From assembly GCA_030748435.1 (NCBI GenBank), contig JASMLZ010000086.1, positions 1 through 38,484 on the forward strand: DNA of 38,484 bases. The letters run 5' to 3'. Below the pieces are notes generated by a model. The model did not search any database, was not told the DNA's origin, and saw only the letters and a program-made list of their open reading frames with translations. The position numbers and the translations under genes are program-made. This DNA comes from Gammaproteobacteria bacterium (lineage in GTDB: Bacteria > Pseudomonadota > Gammaproteobacteria > Pseudomonadales > Balneatricaceae). Positions 17,812 to 26,861 of the stretch are shown here, piece after piece; within the stretch, counting starts at the first letter, position 1; each line of letters starts with the position of its first letter.

Positions 17812-19575
17812 ATGGATTTGGAAACAATGGTAACAGTTAAGCAAACAGCTTGGGCGTCCTATCGGCGTTTATTGGGCTATGTAGCAAAATACTGGGTGGT
17901 ATTTGCCATTGCCATTATTGGCTTTGCCTTGTTTGCTGCATCGCAGGCGGCCTTTGTCGAACTCACCAAATATATGGTGGAAGGGGTTGAGCAAAACGAT
18001 GTAGAGGCCCGTTATATTGTACCATTACTGGTGCTGTTGGTTTTTCTGGTTCGTGGTATTGGTTTTTTTCTCGGTAATTATGGTATGGCTTATGTGGCCA
18101 GACATGTTGTGCATGACTTACGGGTGGCTATTTTTGAGCAATTATTGGTGCTGCCGGCGGCTTACTATCATCATCATGCTTCGGGCACTTTGTTATCCAA
18201 ACTGATTTTTAATGTTGAACAGATTACCGGGGCCGCTACAGATGCGTTAAAAATTCTGGTGCGTGAAGGACTAACCATTGTTGGCTTGTTTGCTTATCTG
18301 CTGTACCTGAATTGGCAATTGACCATGGCCTTCCTGTTGGTGGGCCCATTTATTGGTTTGGTGGTGAATCGTGCCTCCAAACGCTTTCGGACCATTAGTG
18401 GCAATTTGCAGGATAGTATGGGTGATGTTACCGCCAGTGCCAGTGAGTCTATCAAAGGTTATGATGTGGTGCGTATGTTTGGAGGTCAGGCCAGAGAGCG
18501 TCAGCGCTTCTTTAAAGCCAGTAATGGTAATCGTCAGCAAGCCATGAAACTGGCCTTGGCAGAATCTGTTGCTACGCCCGTGGTACAGATGCTGGTAGCC
18601 ATGGCCATGGCGCTATTGATTTTTCTGGCCCTGCAGCCAGAAATTATTGCCATCATGTCGGCGGGTGAGTTTATCGCTTTTATTATTGCCGCGGGCATGT
18701 TGACCAAACCCCTGCGAAGTCTGACGGAAGTAAACTCTATTCTACAGCAGGGCATAGCCGCATCACAAAGTATTTTTGCCTTACTGGACGAGGCGCCTGA
18801 GCCTGATATGTCTGATAAAAAGGTGTTACAAGCCAAGGGCGATATTACCTTTCACCAGCTTGGTTTTGCCTATCAGGATAAGCCGATACTGGAAGATATT
18901 GACCTAACACTACCGGCGGGCAAAGTGGTTGCCTTGGTTGGGCGCTCGGGCAGTGGCAAGTCAACTCTGGTTAATTTGTTGTTACGTTTTTACGATCCCC
19001 AGACTGGCTATATTAGTATCGGTGGCCAGGATATAAGTCAGGTAGCACGGGCCAGCTTACGTGAGCAGATTGCTCTAGTAAATCAACAGGTCATGCTGTT
19101 TAACGGTACTATTGCTGAAAATATTGCCTATGGAGCTATGGCTGATGCCTCTGTTGAAGCTATAGAGGCAGCGGCCAAGGCTGCGCGAGTAGATGAATTT
19201 ACTGCGCGCATGGAACAGGGCTTGCACACTCGGATTGGTGAGGCGGGAGTATTGCTTTCCGGCGGTCAAAGGCAGCGTATTGCATTGGCCAGAGCCTTGT
19301 TAAAAGATGCCCCCATACTGGTATTGGACGAGGCCACCTCAGCCCTGGATACGGAGTCGGAGCGGCATATTCAAAGTGCAGTTAATGCGGCTATGACCGG
19401 CCGTACCACGTTGGTTATTGCTCATCGCTTATCGACCATCGAGCAGGCCGATATTATTGTGGTGATGGATCAGGGGAAAATTGTTGAACAGGGTTCCCAT
19501 CAGGCCTTGCTACAGCAACAGGGGCTATATGCCCATTTGCATAGTTTGCAGTTTGCTGAACAGAGTGAGGTCTAA
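17812..19575 (+). CDS. msbA: Lipid A export ATP-binding/permease protein MsbA
   Basis: 587 residues (E. coli 582), a half-size ABC exporter working as a homodimer that flips lipid A-core across the inner membrane. The six-helix transmembrane domain (about 20-320) is followed by the ATPase: Walker A GRSGSGKST with Lys383, signature LSGGQ at 482-486, Walker B ILVLDEATSALD with Asp506 and Glu507, and the switch histidine in IAHRLST. AGGGA lies about eight bases before ATG 17812; an internal ATG at 17827 is less well placed. In E. coli msbA is followed by lpxK; here it is not. Its stop overlaps the stop of the glycosyltransferase gene by 4 bp. Confidence 0.95.
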   Translation: MDLETMVTVKQTAWASYRRLLGYVAKYWVVFAIAIIGFALFAASQAAFVELTKYMVEGVEQNDVEARYIVPLLVLLVFLVRGIGFFLGNYGMAYVARHVVHDLRVAIFEQLLVLPAAYYHHHASGTLLSKLIFNVEQITGAATDALKILVREGLTIVGLFAYLLYLNWQLTMAFLLVGPFIGLVVNRASKRFRTISGNLQDSMGDVTASASESIKGYDVVRMFGGQARERQRFFKASNGNRQQAMKLALAESVATPVVQMLVAMAMALLIFLALQPEIIAIMSAGEFIAFIIAAGMLTKPLRSLTEVNSILQQGIAASQSIFALLDEAPEPDMSDKKVLQAKGDITFHQLGFAYQDKPILEDIDLTLPAGKVVALVGRSGSGKSTLVNLLLRFYDPQTGYISIGGQDISQVARASLREQIALVNQQVMLFNGTIAENIAYGAMADASVEAIEAAAKAARVDEFTARMEQGLHTRIGEAGVLLSGGQRQRIALARALLKDAPILVLDEATSALDTESERHIQSAVNAAMTGRTTLVIAHRLSTIEQADIIVVMDQGKIVEQGSHQALLQQQGLYAHLHSLQFAEQSEV

Positions 19576-20621
19576 TTGCTGCCGGTTAAGGTAGCAAGCA
19601 TCTTGCGCAAGCGCTGGCGAAAAGGATGGCTGCTGTAATGGTCTACCACATGCTGGTAGGCGCGTTCGCAAATGGCCTGGTATTCAGTATCAGATAACTG
19701 CATGATATGGGCCAGTTCAGTGGCCAGCGACTGGGCATTGATGGCGGCCAGAAAACCCGTTTGTCCGTGTTCGATGATGCCTTCTGGGCCACCACAACGC
19801 GTAGCCAAAACAAGCTTTTTGCGGGCCATGGCCTCGATAACTAGCATACCAAAGGTTTCACTGCGCGAGGGCACACATATTACGTCAGCATGATCAAAGA
19901 AAGCGTCTCTTTGTGCGTTGTTTACCCAACCTTGAGTGATGACCTTGCTGTCCAGTTTAGTTTGTTTGATCAGCTTATTTATTTTCCTGAACCAGCGACC
20001 CTTACCTGCCAGAGTGGCTCGAAAGGCCGGCTCTGTTGCTTGCAACAATTGCAGCGCATGGATTAGCAGGTCCTGACCTTTGGTGCGACGCATGATGCCC
20101 ATATGAGCAATATGCATAGGCTTTTGTTTGATGCGTGTTACAGGTTCGTCGGGATTGAGCTCCACCAGATTGGGCATTACCATCACCGGCCCGTCAAAAC
20201 CCTGTTGCCGGACAAATTCGCGCACCGGCTCGGATACGGCCAATATCATATCGGCTGCTGCTAGCCCTTTTGCTGTGTAGCTGTGCAGTACCAATACCAG
20301 TTTACAGCCAGCGGGCAAGGCCGGTCTGGCCAGAGCTGCATCGATAGGTTTGTGAACCATAAGCAGGTCAGGTTGGGTGCTGGTGAACAACTGTTGCAAA
20401 CGATGTTGCGCCACATGTTTGCAACCAGGCAAACGGCTACGTGGGTAGTTTAGTAATCGGTAATCAAGCTGTCGCTCAACAAGCAATTGTTGTACTTGCG
20501 CCCCGGGGCGAATAATGGAGGTGACTTGGTGGCCCAAGTGGCGTAAATTATCGCTATAATGTACAAAAGCCTGTTTGGGGCCGCCAAGATCTTTTCCAGA
20601 GATTAAATTAACAATATGCAT
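19572..20621 (-). CDS. GT4-family glycosyltransferase
   Basis: 349 residues from ATG at 20619-20621, where the typical GT4 N-terminus begins (MHIVNLISGKDLGGPKQAF); a TTG 57 bases upstream is possible but gives an unlikely leader. The retaining GT-B fold is indicated by an N-terminal Rossmann half, HMGIMRRTKGQDLLIHAL, and the EX7E motif in PSRSETFGMLVIEAMARKK, then GGPEGIIEHGQTGFL. It should move a sugar from a nucleotide-sugar to a lipid or glycan acceptor on the inner face of the inner membrane. Its place between msbA and waaA suggests a role in lipopolysaccharide core building; donor and acceptor are unknown. Confidence 0.88.
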   Translation of the reverse strand: MHIVNLISGKDLGGPKQAFVHYSDNLRHLGHQVTSIIRPGAQVQQLLVERQLDYRLLNYPRSRLPGCKHVAQHRLQQLFTSTQPDLLMVHKPIDAALARPALPAGCKLVLVLHSYTAKGLAAADMILAVSEPVREFVRQQGFDGPVMVMPNLVELNPDEPVTRIKQKPMHIAHMGIMRRTKGQDLLIHALQLLQATEPAFRATLAGKGRWFRKINKLIKQTKLDSKVITQGWVNNAQRDAFFDHADVICVPSRSETFGMLVIEAMARKKLVLATRCGGPEGIIEHGQTGFLAAINAQSLATELAHIMQLSDTEYQAICERAYQHVVDHYSSHPFRQRLRKMLATLTGSN

Positions 20622-20723
20622 GTTGTTCGGCAGCCAATTGATGGGTAGCAATAGTTTTATTGTCTGGTATTCTAACAAGCCCTATGCCAGCACAAAACCC
20701 TGCAAGTGAAAGGAAGGGAAAAT

Positions 20724-21989
20724 TTGTCATTGATCTATCGTACGCTCTGGTATCTGTTATTACCGTTTGGCGTCATCTGGCACCTGATATTTGTCTGGCG
20801 TCGGCCTGAATTCAGGTTTGGCTTTTGGCAGCGTTATGGTTGGGTGCCAGTATCTGCTGAGCAACCATTGGTGGTGCATGCTGCTTCTGTTGGAGAGATT
20901 AATGCCGTGGCAGACCTGTTATGTCAAGTTGCCGAGCAAACCACTATTCCCCTATTGGTCACTACCACCACGGCGACTGGACGTGATCGCTGTTTGCAGT
21001 TGTTTGGCCATTACCCGCACATTAATCATGCCTATATGCCCTTTGATATAGGTTTATCGCAACGCCTGTTTTGGCGCCGGGTGAAGCCCCGTGGCTTGTT
21101 GCTGGTGGAAACCGAATTATGGCCCAATATGTTGCGCTTGTGGTCGGCTAAACAAGTGCCTATATGGCTGATAAATGGCCGTCTGTCCAAACGTTCAGCA
21201 AGGGGTTACGGGCGTTTGGGAGGCTTTAGTGGCACTATGTTGGCATGCTTGCAGCGGGTGCTGGTGCAGGACAAGGCCAGTGCACGACGCTTTGTTTGTT
21301 TGGGTGCTGAACCACAAAAACTACAGATTATGGGCAGCGTAAAATTCGATTTGACTTTACCCACATCCAAGGTGCCTGAGGTAGGCAAACCCTGGTTAGA
21401 TGCTGATGACGCTTGCTGGGTTTGTGGTAGTACGCGTGAGGGTGAGGAAGCCACACTACTGCAAGCCTGGGCAAGAATGGATAGTGTTGCCAAGGGATTG
21501 CTGGTACTGGTGCCACGCCATCCACAACGGTTTGCCGAGGTAGCAGACTTGTGTGAAGCTAGCGGTTTGCCTTGGCAGCGTTTTACTGAGGGAGGAGGTA
21601 AGAGCGATCTTGATCAGTCTGGCCGACGTGTATTGCTGGTTGACGCCATGGGTTTGTTGATTGCTTTCTATCGTCTGGCTGATGTCGTGTTTGTAGGTGG
21701 TAGTCTGGTCACCAAGGGAGGACATAACCCACTGGAGCCAGCGGCTTTAGGCAAGCCGGTGTTAATGGGGCCGCATACCTTTAATTTTGCCACTGTCTGT
21801 GAACTGTTACAAAAAGTCGGTAACTTACACTTGACCTCGGCATCTCAGTTGCTGGAGCAGATACCACAATTGCTGGCTAACCCAGAATTAAGGCTGTCGA
21901 TGGGGCAGGCTGGTGCCGAACTGGTAGCCCAAAGACGTGGTGCTACGGCGGCTTATGTCAGTATGATTAAGCAACAGTTTGGTGCCTAG
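20724..21989 (+). CDS. waaA: 3-deoxy-D-manno-octulosonic acid (Kdo) transferase WaaA
   Basis: 421 residues from TTG at 20724; AGGAAGGGA lies just upstream, and the translation from here (LSLIYRTLWYLLLPFGVIW) aligns with the E. coli KdtA start. An in-frame GTG at 20706 is less likely. The enzyme (GT30) adds Kdo to lipid IVA in the inner membrane. It has an N-terminal membrane anchor, VVHAASVGEINA with catalytic Glu58, VETELWPNMLRLW, INGRLSKRSARGY, and a C-terminal GGSLVTKGGHNPLEPAALGKPV nucleotide-sugar site. It is divergent from the glycosyltransferase and first in a long plus-strand series. Whether it adds one Kdo or two cannot be told. Confidence 0.95.
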   Translation: MSLIYRTLWYLLLPFGVIWHLIFVWRRPEFRFGFWQRYGWVPVSAEQPLVVHAASVGEINAVADLLCQVAEQTTIPLLVTTTTATGRDRCLQLFGHYPHINHAYMPFDIGLSQRLFWRRVKPRGLLLVETELWPNMLRLWSAKQVPIWLINGRLSKRSARGYGRLGGFSGTMLACLQRVLVQDKASARRFVCLGAEPQKLQIMGSVKFDLTLPTSKVPEVGKPWLDADDACWVCGSTREGEEATLLQAWARMDSVAKGLLVLVPRHPQRFAEVADLCEASGLPWQRFTEGGGKSDLDQSGRRVLLVDAMGLLIAFYRLADVVFVGGSLVTKGGHNPLEPAALGKPVLMGPHTFNFATVCELLQKVGNLHLTSASQLLEQIPQLLANPELRLSMGQAGAELVAQRRGATAAYVSMIKQQFGA

Positions 21990-21996
21990 ACGAACT

Positions 21997-23595
21997 ATGA
22001 ATTTAGCTGTTAAGCGTTGGCATTGGTTGTGGGTTTCTGGCTTGGCTTTAATACTGGTGCTATTGCCTTTTGCTACGGCGCTTGGTGCTTTGGTGGGCCA
22101 TATAGATGCGATTGACTGGCAGTTATTGCTTGCTGACTCCTATTTACGTGCGGTCATTTGGTTTTCTGTGTGGCAGGCTGGTTTGTCTACCCTGTTAAGC
22201 GTTGGGTTGGCTGTGCCTCTGGCCAGAGCTTTGGCACGGCGGCATTTTCCCGGCCGCAATCTGTTGTTGCAGGTATTTAGTGTGGCTTTAGTTGTGCCAG
22301 CTATTGTGGCAGTGTATGGCTTGGTAGTGGTACATGGCCGGCAGGGCTGGGTCAATGGGTTGTTAACCAGTCTGGATTGGTCGTCGGGCTCCTATTTATA
22401 TGGCCTGACCGGAATTTTGTTGGCCCATGTATTTTTCAATTTACCCCTAGCAACGCGTATTCTTTTACAGCGTATGGAATCCATAGCACCTGAATCATGG
22501 CGTTTGGCACAGCAGTTGGGTATGTCTTCCTGGCAGCATTGGCGCCTGTTGGAGTGGCCCCATGTACGTGTGATATTGGCACCTATAGCCGCGCTGGTGT
22601 TTGCCTTGTGTTTTACCAGCTTTGCCATTGTTATGAGTCTGGGCGGTGGGCCCAGAGCGACGACTCTGGAAGTGGCTATTTATCAAGCTGTGCGCCTCGA
22701 CTTTGATTTGCCCTTGGCTACCCAATTGAGTCTGGTGCAGTTATTGTTATGCGGTTTTATTTTATGGTTGGGCCTGCGTCTGGGGCGGCCGGCTGATATC
22801 AACCCCAGTTTGGGTTACAAGGTGACCCGGCCTGACACCAATACACTGGCCGGTAAACTCTTGGATGGGTTATTGCTATTGGTGGGTCTTTTGTTGGTAA
22901 TCCTGCCACTGACAGGCGTGGTATTGGCAGGCTTTAATGATCATTGGTTGCAGGTATTGGCTGATCAACAATTATGGCTGGCGGCCTGGAATAGTCTCTG
23001 GGTGGCCCTGTGTGCCGCCGCCCTGTGTTTGTTTATGGCTTGGGGTTTACTGTTGATGCGCCGTCATACCCTTGAACGTTGGCCATGGATGGCCGCCGTC
23101 ATAGAATCTGTAGGTATGATCACTTTGGTAGTGCCTGCGCTGGTTTTGGGGACGGGGTTATTTTTGGCTTTGCGCCATTGGGTAGATGTATTTGCCATTA
23201 ATCTTTATCTGGTACTTTTAGTCAATAGTGTCTTAGGGTTGCCCTTTATGCTGCGAGTATTGAGCACGCCTTATCTGCAGTTGGCTCAGCAACATGATCG
23301 TTTGTGCTTAAGTTTGGACATCACTGGCTGGCATCGCTTACGTTGGCTGGAATGGCCCGTATTAAGGCCTGCTATTGGTCTGGGGTTGGCTATTGTGGCG
23401 GCTTTTTCGGTAGGTGACCTGGGTGTGGTGGCTTTATTTGGTACCCCGGATGTAAAAACCCTGCCGTTACTTATGTATCAGCGTCTGGGTAGCTATCAGT
23501 CCGCGGCGGCGGCGGTGACAGCGGTGGTATTATTGGTCTTGTGCTTGCTGGTATTTGTAGGTTTAGAGAAGGGGTTGGGGAAGCGTCATGCTTGA
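21997..23595 (+). CDS. thiP: Thiamine/TPP ABC transporter permease ThiP
   Basis: 532 residues (E. coli 536) from ATG at 21997, seven bases after the waaA stop; earlier in-frame TTG/GTG codons would overlap waaA. It has twelve or so membrane segments in two binding-protein-dependent permease halves, each with an EAA-type loop (for example QQLGMSSWQHWRLLEWP). It matches ThiP throughout: VHGRQGWVNGLL, YGLTGILLAHVFFNLPLA, SLGGGPRATTLEVAIYQA and GDLGVVALFG. It forms the channel for thiamine and its phosphates with ThiQ and periplasmic ThiB. No thiB gene is next to it. Confidence 0.94.
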   Translation: MNLAVKRWHWLWVSGLALILVLLPFATALGALVGHIDAIDWQLLLADSYLRAVIWFSVWQAGLSTLLSVGLAVPLARALARRHFPGRNLLLQVFSVALVVPAIVAVYGLVVVHGRQGWVNGLLTSLDWSSGSYLYGLTGILLAHVFFNLPLATRILLQRMESIAPESWRLAQQLGMSSWQHWRLLEWPHVRVILAPIAALVFALCFTSFAIVMSLGGGPRATTLEVAIYQAVRLDFDLPLATQLSLVQLLLCGFILWLGLRLGRPADINPSLGYKVTRPDTNTLAGKLLDGLLLLVGLLLVILPLTGVVLAGFNDHWLQVLADQQLWLAAWNSLWVALCAAALCLFMAWGLLLMRRHTLERWPWMAAVIESVGMITLVVPALVLGTGLFLALRHWVDVFAINLYLVLLVNSVLGLPFMLRVLSTPYLQLAQQHDRLCLSLDITGWHRLRWLEWPVLRPAIGLGLAIVAAFSVGDLGVVALFGTPDVKTLPLLMYQRLGSYQSAAAAVTAVVLLVLCLLVFVGLEKGLGKRHA

Positions 23596-24307
23596 GTTAA
23601 AACAACTGCAGGTTAGGCAGGGCCAAAATCAGTTTTGTTTTGCAGCTACTCTTGCACAACAAACGTGTACTGCCCTAGTGGGTGCCAGTGGCGCAGGTAA
23701 AACCACATTATTAAACCTGTTGGCTGGTTTTGTGACCCCTGATGCTGGCCAATTACTCTGGCAGGGACAGGACTTGTTACCACTGAAACCTGCTCACAGA
23801 CCTTTTACCAGTTTGTTTCAGGAACATAATTTGTTTTCTCATCTGGACCTGTTTACCAATGTAGGCTTAGGTATTGATCCCGGTTTACGACTGACCACAA
23901 GCCAGCGCCAAGAGGTGGATGAGGCGCTGGCTCAGGTAGGCTTGGCTGGTATGGGCGAACGTTTGCCCGGCAGTCTCTCGGGTGGGCAACGGCAACGGGC
24001 TGCTTTAGCTCGTGCTCTGGTTCGGCGTCAGCCATGGTTGTTGTTGGATGAGCCGTTTAGTGCTCTGGATCCGGGTTTGCGGCAGGAAATGATCGTGTTG
24101 CTGGGTGACTTGCAAAAACGCAATAAATTGAGCCTGCTGCTGGTTACCCATGACCCACAGGAAGCCTTGCAGTTGGCCTCGGAGGTTATATTTATTGCTG
24201 AGGGTGGAGTATACTGGCAGGGGCAAGGTAATGAATTTTTACAGCAAAAAAGTGAACCGATTCAACGCTATTTGGGCCATGCCGCAAGTGTTAGTCAGGG
24301 CTTTTAG
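23588..24307 (+). CDS. thiQ: Thiamine ABC transporter ATP-binding protein ThiQ
   Basis: 239 residues (E. coli 232). Walker A is GASGAGKTT with Lys38, the signature LSGGQRQRAALARAL follows, Walker B is LLLDEPFSALDP with Asp154 and Glu155, and VTHDPQEAL carries the switch histidine. It powers uptake through ThiP at the inner membrane. It overlaps thiP by 8 bp, indicating translational coupling. The pairing with ThiP rather than sequence alone fixes the substrate. There is no TPP riboswitch that I can recognise ahead of thiP; the pair is embedded in the waaA series. Confidence 0.94.
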   Translation: MLELKQLQVRQGQNQFCFAATLAQQTCTALVGASGAGKTTLLNLLAGFVTPDAGQLLWQGQDLLPLKPAHRPFTSLFQEHNLFSHLDLFTNVGLGIDPGLRLTTSQRQEVDEALAQVGLAGMGERLPGSLSGGQRQRAALARALVRRQPWLLLDEPFSALDPGLRQEMIVLLGDLQKRNKLSLLLVTHDPQEALQLASEVIFIAEGGVYWQGQGNEFLQQKSEPIQRYLGHAASVSQGF

Positions 24308-24323
24308 TGCCAAAGGGTAAACT

Positions 24324-25805
24324 ATGCAGGACGCCAATTCACAACATACTGACAGCCCGGATTTACAGGGCCAGGCTGGGCCTATTCCACAAGCCCTGGA
24401 TAGGGGCAATGGTGGGCAACAGGTCATCGTTATTGGGGCTGGCATCTCTGGTCTTTGTAGTGCCTGGTTTTTACAACAGCAGGGCTATGATGTATTGGTA
24501 TTGGAAGCCAGTGCTTGTGTTGGTGGTAACCTGCAAACGGTAAAGCGTGATGGCTGCCAGTTTGAGCGCGGCCCCAATTCTTTTATGAATAATCGCCCGG
24601 CTATGGCCGAGTTGATAAAAGGGGCTGGATTAGAGCAGGAAATAGTGCCGGCCAAGGCGGCTGCCCAGCGGCGTTTTGTTGGTAAATATGGGGCTTTGGT
24701 GGCCTTGCCTACTAATCCCCTGGAGGGCATAACGACTAATATTATGACTTGGCCAGGCAAGTTGCGTGTGGCTTGGGAACCCTTTGTTGGCAGATCCCGG
24801 ACAGAGGAAAGTATTGCCCAGTTTGTTACCCGTCGCTTGGGCAAGCAGATGTTTGACTGGTTGATTGATCCCTTTATTTCCGGGGTTTTTGCCGGTGATC
24901 CTCACAAGTTGTCGGTGCAGGCGGCAGTGCCCCGCTTATATGCTTTGGAACAGCAGCATGGTTCGCTGATACGTGGTGCTCTGGCCCATATAAAGGCCCG
25001 GCGCCAAGCTACCGGCCCTAAACTGGATGGTGCCATGATGACCTTTAAGCATGGGTTACACCAACTTATGACCAGCTTGGCAGACCAGCTACTGAATCCA
25101 GTACAGCTTAATACTCAGGTGGAGAGCGTTAGTTATAGTCAGGAACATGGCTATATGGTACGCAGTGGCGACGCAATCTGGCAGGCACAGAAGCTGGTGT
25201 TGGCGGTGCCAGCCAAGCAGGTTGCGCGGTTGATAGAAGACTTGCCAACGCCTGATGAGACACAATTGGCCCATGCTCAGCGGCAACTGCGTAGTATTTA
25301 TTACCCGCCTGTGGCAACCATTTCCATGGCCTTTAAAAAGCAGCAAATACAACATCCTTTGGATGGGTTTGGGGCGCTGTTTCCCAGTAAAGAAAATAAG
25401 CAAATTCTGGGTGCCTTATTTCCATCCAGTATCTTTTCTGGCCGTGCGCAACCTGATCAGCATGTGCTAACTGTGTTTGTTGGTGGTGGGCGTGGCAGTG
25501 CAGCTATGCAACTGTCGGCGGCAGAGCGTTTGGCTCTGGTGTTGCAGGAACTGGATGGTTATGTGGGTATAAAGGGGCAACCCTTGTGGAGCGAAGAAAG
25601 TTATTGGCCCGCTGCCATTCCGCAATATGAGGTGGGGCATTTGCAGAAGGTGGCTGAGGTTGATCAGGCTTTGGCGCATTTGTCTGGTTTGTATTTGCGT
25701 AGCAATTGGCGTGATGGTGTTGCCTTGGGTGATTGTGTAGAGAGTGCTCAGGCTCTGGCGTTACAAGTGGTAGCTGATGATGCAGGGGATGATATATATG
25801 CCTGA
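24324..25805 (+). CDS. hemG: Protoporphyrinogen oxidase, HemY type
   Basis: 493 residues, FAD-dependent oxidase of the HemY/PPOX kind, which makes protoporphyrin IX in heme synthesis. An N-terminal extension of about 32 hydrophilic residues precedes the dinucleotide fold VIVIGAGISGLCSAW (GxGxxG at 38-43; Glu61 for ribose). Family text is strong: FERGPNSFMNN, FVTRRLGKQMFDWLIDPFISGVFAGDP, LSVQAAVPRLYALEQQHGSLIRG, and a C-terminal FAD segment LSGLYLRSNWRDGVALGDCVES. AAAGGG lies before the ATG. The symbol follows the activity name; the protein is not related to E. coli HemG flavodoxin. This class is less usual in gammaproteobacteria, where HemG or HemJ is common. Confidence 0.9.
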   Translation: MQDANSQHTDSPDLQGQAGPIPQALDRGNGGQQVIVIGAGISGLCSAWFLQQQGYDVLVLEASACVGGNLQTVKRDGCQFERGPNSFMNNRPAMAELIKGAGLEQEIVPAKAAAQRRFVGKYGALVALPTNPLEGITTNIMTWPGKLRVAWEPFVGRSRTEESIAQFVTRRLGKQMFDWLIDPFISGVFAGDPHKLSVQAAVPRLYALEQQHGSLIRGALAHIKARRQATGPKLDGAMMTFKHGLHQLMTSLADQLLNPVQLNTQVESVSYSQEHGYMVRSGDAIWQAQKLVLAVPAKQVARLIEDLPTPDETQLAHAQRQLRSIYYPPVATISMAFKKQQIQHPLDGFGALFPSKENKQILGALFPSSIFSGRAQPDQHVLTVFVGGGRGSAAMQLSAAERLALVLQELDGYVGIKGQPLWSEESYWPAAIPQYEVGHLQKVAEVDQALAHLSGLYLRSNWRDGVALGDCVESAQALALQVVADDAGDDIYA

Positions 25806-26409
25806 GTTTACTGCTGATGATGTTGAGATATTAACTCAGATAGACGCCTATCAGGGCTTTTATCGGCTCAAACATTACCAACTGCGCCATCGTTTGTTTG
25901 CCGGTGGCTGGAGCCGACCTATAGAGCGTGAAGTGGTTTGCAGGACACCTGCCGTAGCGGTATTGCTGTATGATGCAGTGGCCGACGCGGTGGTATTAAT
26001 CGAACAATTTCGGGTGGGTGCCATGCAACATCCTGATGGTCCATGGCAACTGGAAATGGTGGCTGGCCTGATCGATACAGATGAGGGGCCTGAGCAGGTG
26101 GCGGTACGTGAATGTCAGGAAGAGGCTGGGGTTGCTATAACCCCTGAGCAATTGCATAAAGTATGTGAATATCTGGTTAGCCCCGGTGGCAGTAATGAAT
26201 CCTTAACAATTTATTGTGCTCCGGTTGATGCTAGCCGTGCAGGTGGTTTGCATGGCTTATCTGATGAAGGTGAAGATATTCGCGTGTTGAGTGTCTCGCG
26301 TGCAGAGGCCTGGCAATGGTTGCAAGCGGGCAAGATTACTAATGCGGCGACCATTATTGCTCTGCAGTGGCTGCAGATCCATTATCCACAATGGCAGACA
26401 GGCACATGA
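25798..26409 (+). CDS. nudF: ADP-ribose diphosphatase NudF
   Basis: 203 residues from ATG at 25798; earlier in-frame ATGs lie on top of the CAGGGG ribosome-binding site, and the chosen start overlaps the preceding stop by 8 bp. The E. coli homologue has 209 residues. It hydrolyses ADP-ribose to AMP and ribose-5-phosphate. Landmarks are YQGFYRLKHYQLRHRLF, VVLIEQFRVGA, the Nudix box GLIDTDE...VRECQEEAGV with one residue spacing as in NudF, SPGGSNESL, and GLSDEGEDIRV. In E. coli it begins the nudF-yqiB-cpdA-yqiA-parE cluster, which is fully kept here. Confidence 0.95.
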   Translation: MPEFTADDVEILTQIDAYQGFYRLKHYQLRHRLFAGGWSRPIEREVVCRTPAVAVLLYDAVADAVVLIEQFRVGAMQHPDGPWQLEMVAGLIDTDEGPEQVAVRECQEEAGVAITPEQLHKVCEYLVSPGGSNESLTIYCAPVDASRAGGLHGLSDEGEDIRVLSVSRAEAWQWLQAGKITNAATIIALQWLQIHYPQWQTGT

Positions 26410-26861
26410 CTTTTAACAAGCGCCGCTATATCCCCAACTTGACTCGGCAGATGGCTGTGGCCGAAGCCAACTATCATCGTTTACAGCGCCTGTTGGGCGA
26501 ATTGACGCAACTAACTGCTTGGCAGATCACTTTGCAGCCTATGTACGGTGCACCTGCTACCCAATTACGTATACAAATCATTGAGCGTTTTAGTTATACC
26601 ACCACCCTTGAAGTACAACTTGGGGGTGAAATGAACTGGTGGCATAAGCCCCTGCATGTGCGACTTTATCAAGATATGCGTATGGCTGAGGTGGTCAAGA
26701 GTGCCGACTATCGCCAGTACCGTGGCAGTTATGGCTACCCCAATAATCAGGGTTTGGTAGCGGATGAGAAAGCCCAGTTAAATGGTTATCTGGCGCTATT
26801 GTTACAACAGGCGTTACAGCATGGTACGCAGGTGCAACGTCAGGTTAAAGAGACGGCATGA
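26406..26861 (+). CDS. yqiB: DUF1249 family protein YqiB
   Basis: 151 residues (E. coli YqiB about 140) from ATG at 26406, which overlaps the nudF stop as ATGA; the frame is open upstream within nudF but the family begins here (RRYIPNLTRQMAVAEANYHRL). The match to YqiB includes YTTTLEVQLGG, LHVRLYQDMRMAEV and YGYPN. Its function is unknown. Its fixed place between nudF and cpdA, with stop/start overlaps on both sides, says it is translated with them. Confidence 0.9.
   Translation: MTFNKRRYIPNLTRQMAVAEANYHRLQRLLGELTQLTAWQITLQPMYGAPATQLRIQIIERFSYTTTLEVQLGGEMNWWHKPLHVRLYQDMRMAEVVKSADYRQYRGSYGYPNNQGLVADEKAQLNGYLALLLQQALQHGTQVQRQVKETA

Noticed and set aside
17716-17844. A longer N-terminus for the lpxL-like protein
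   Set aside because: The extra 43 residues have no family match, would overlap msbA on the other strand, and make the protein longer than its relatives.
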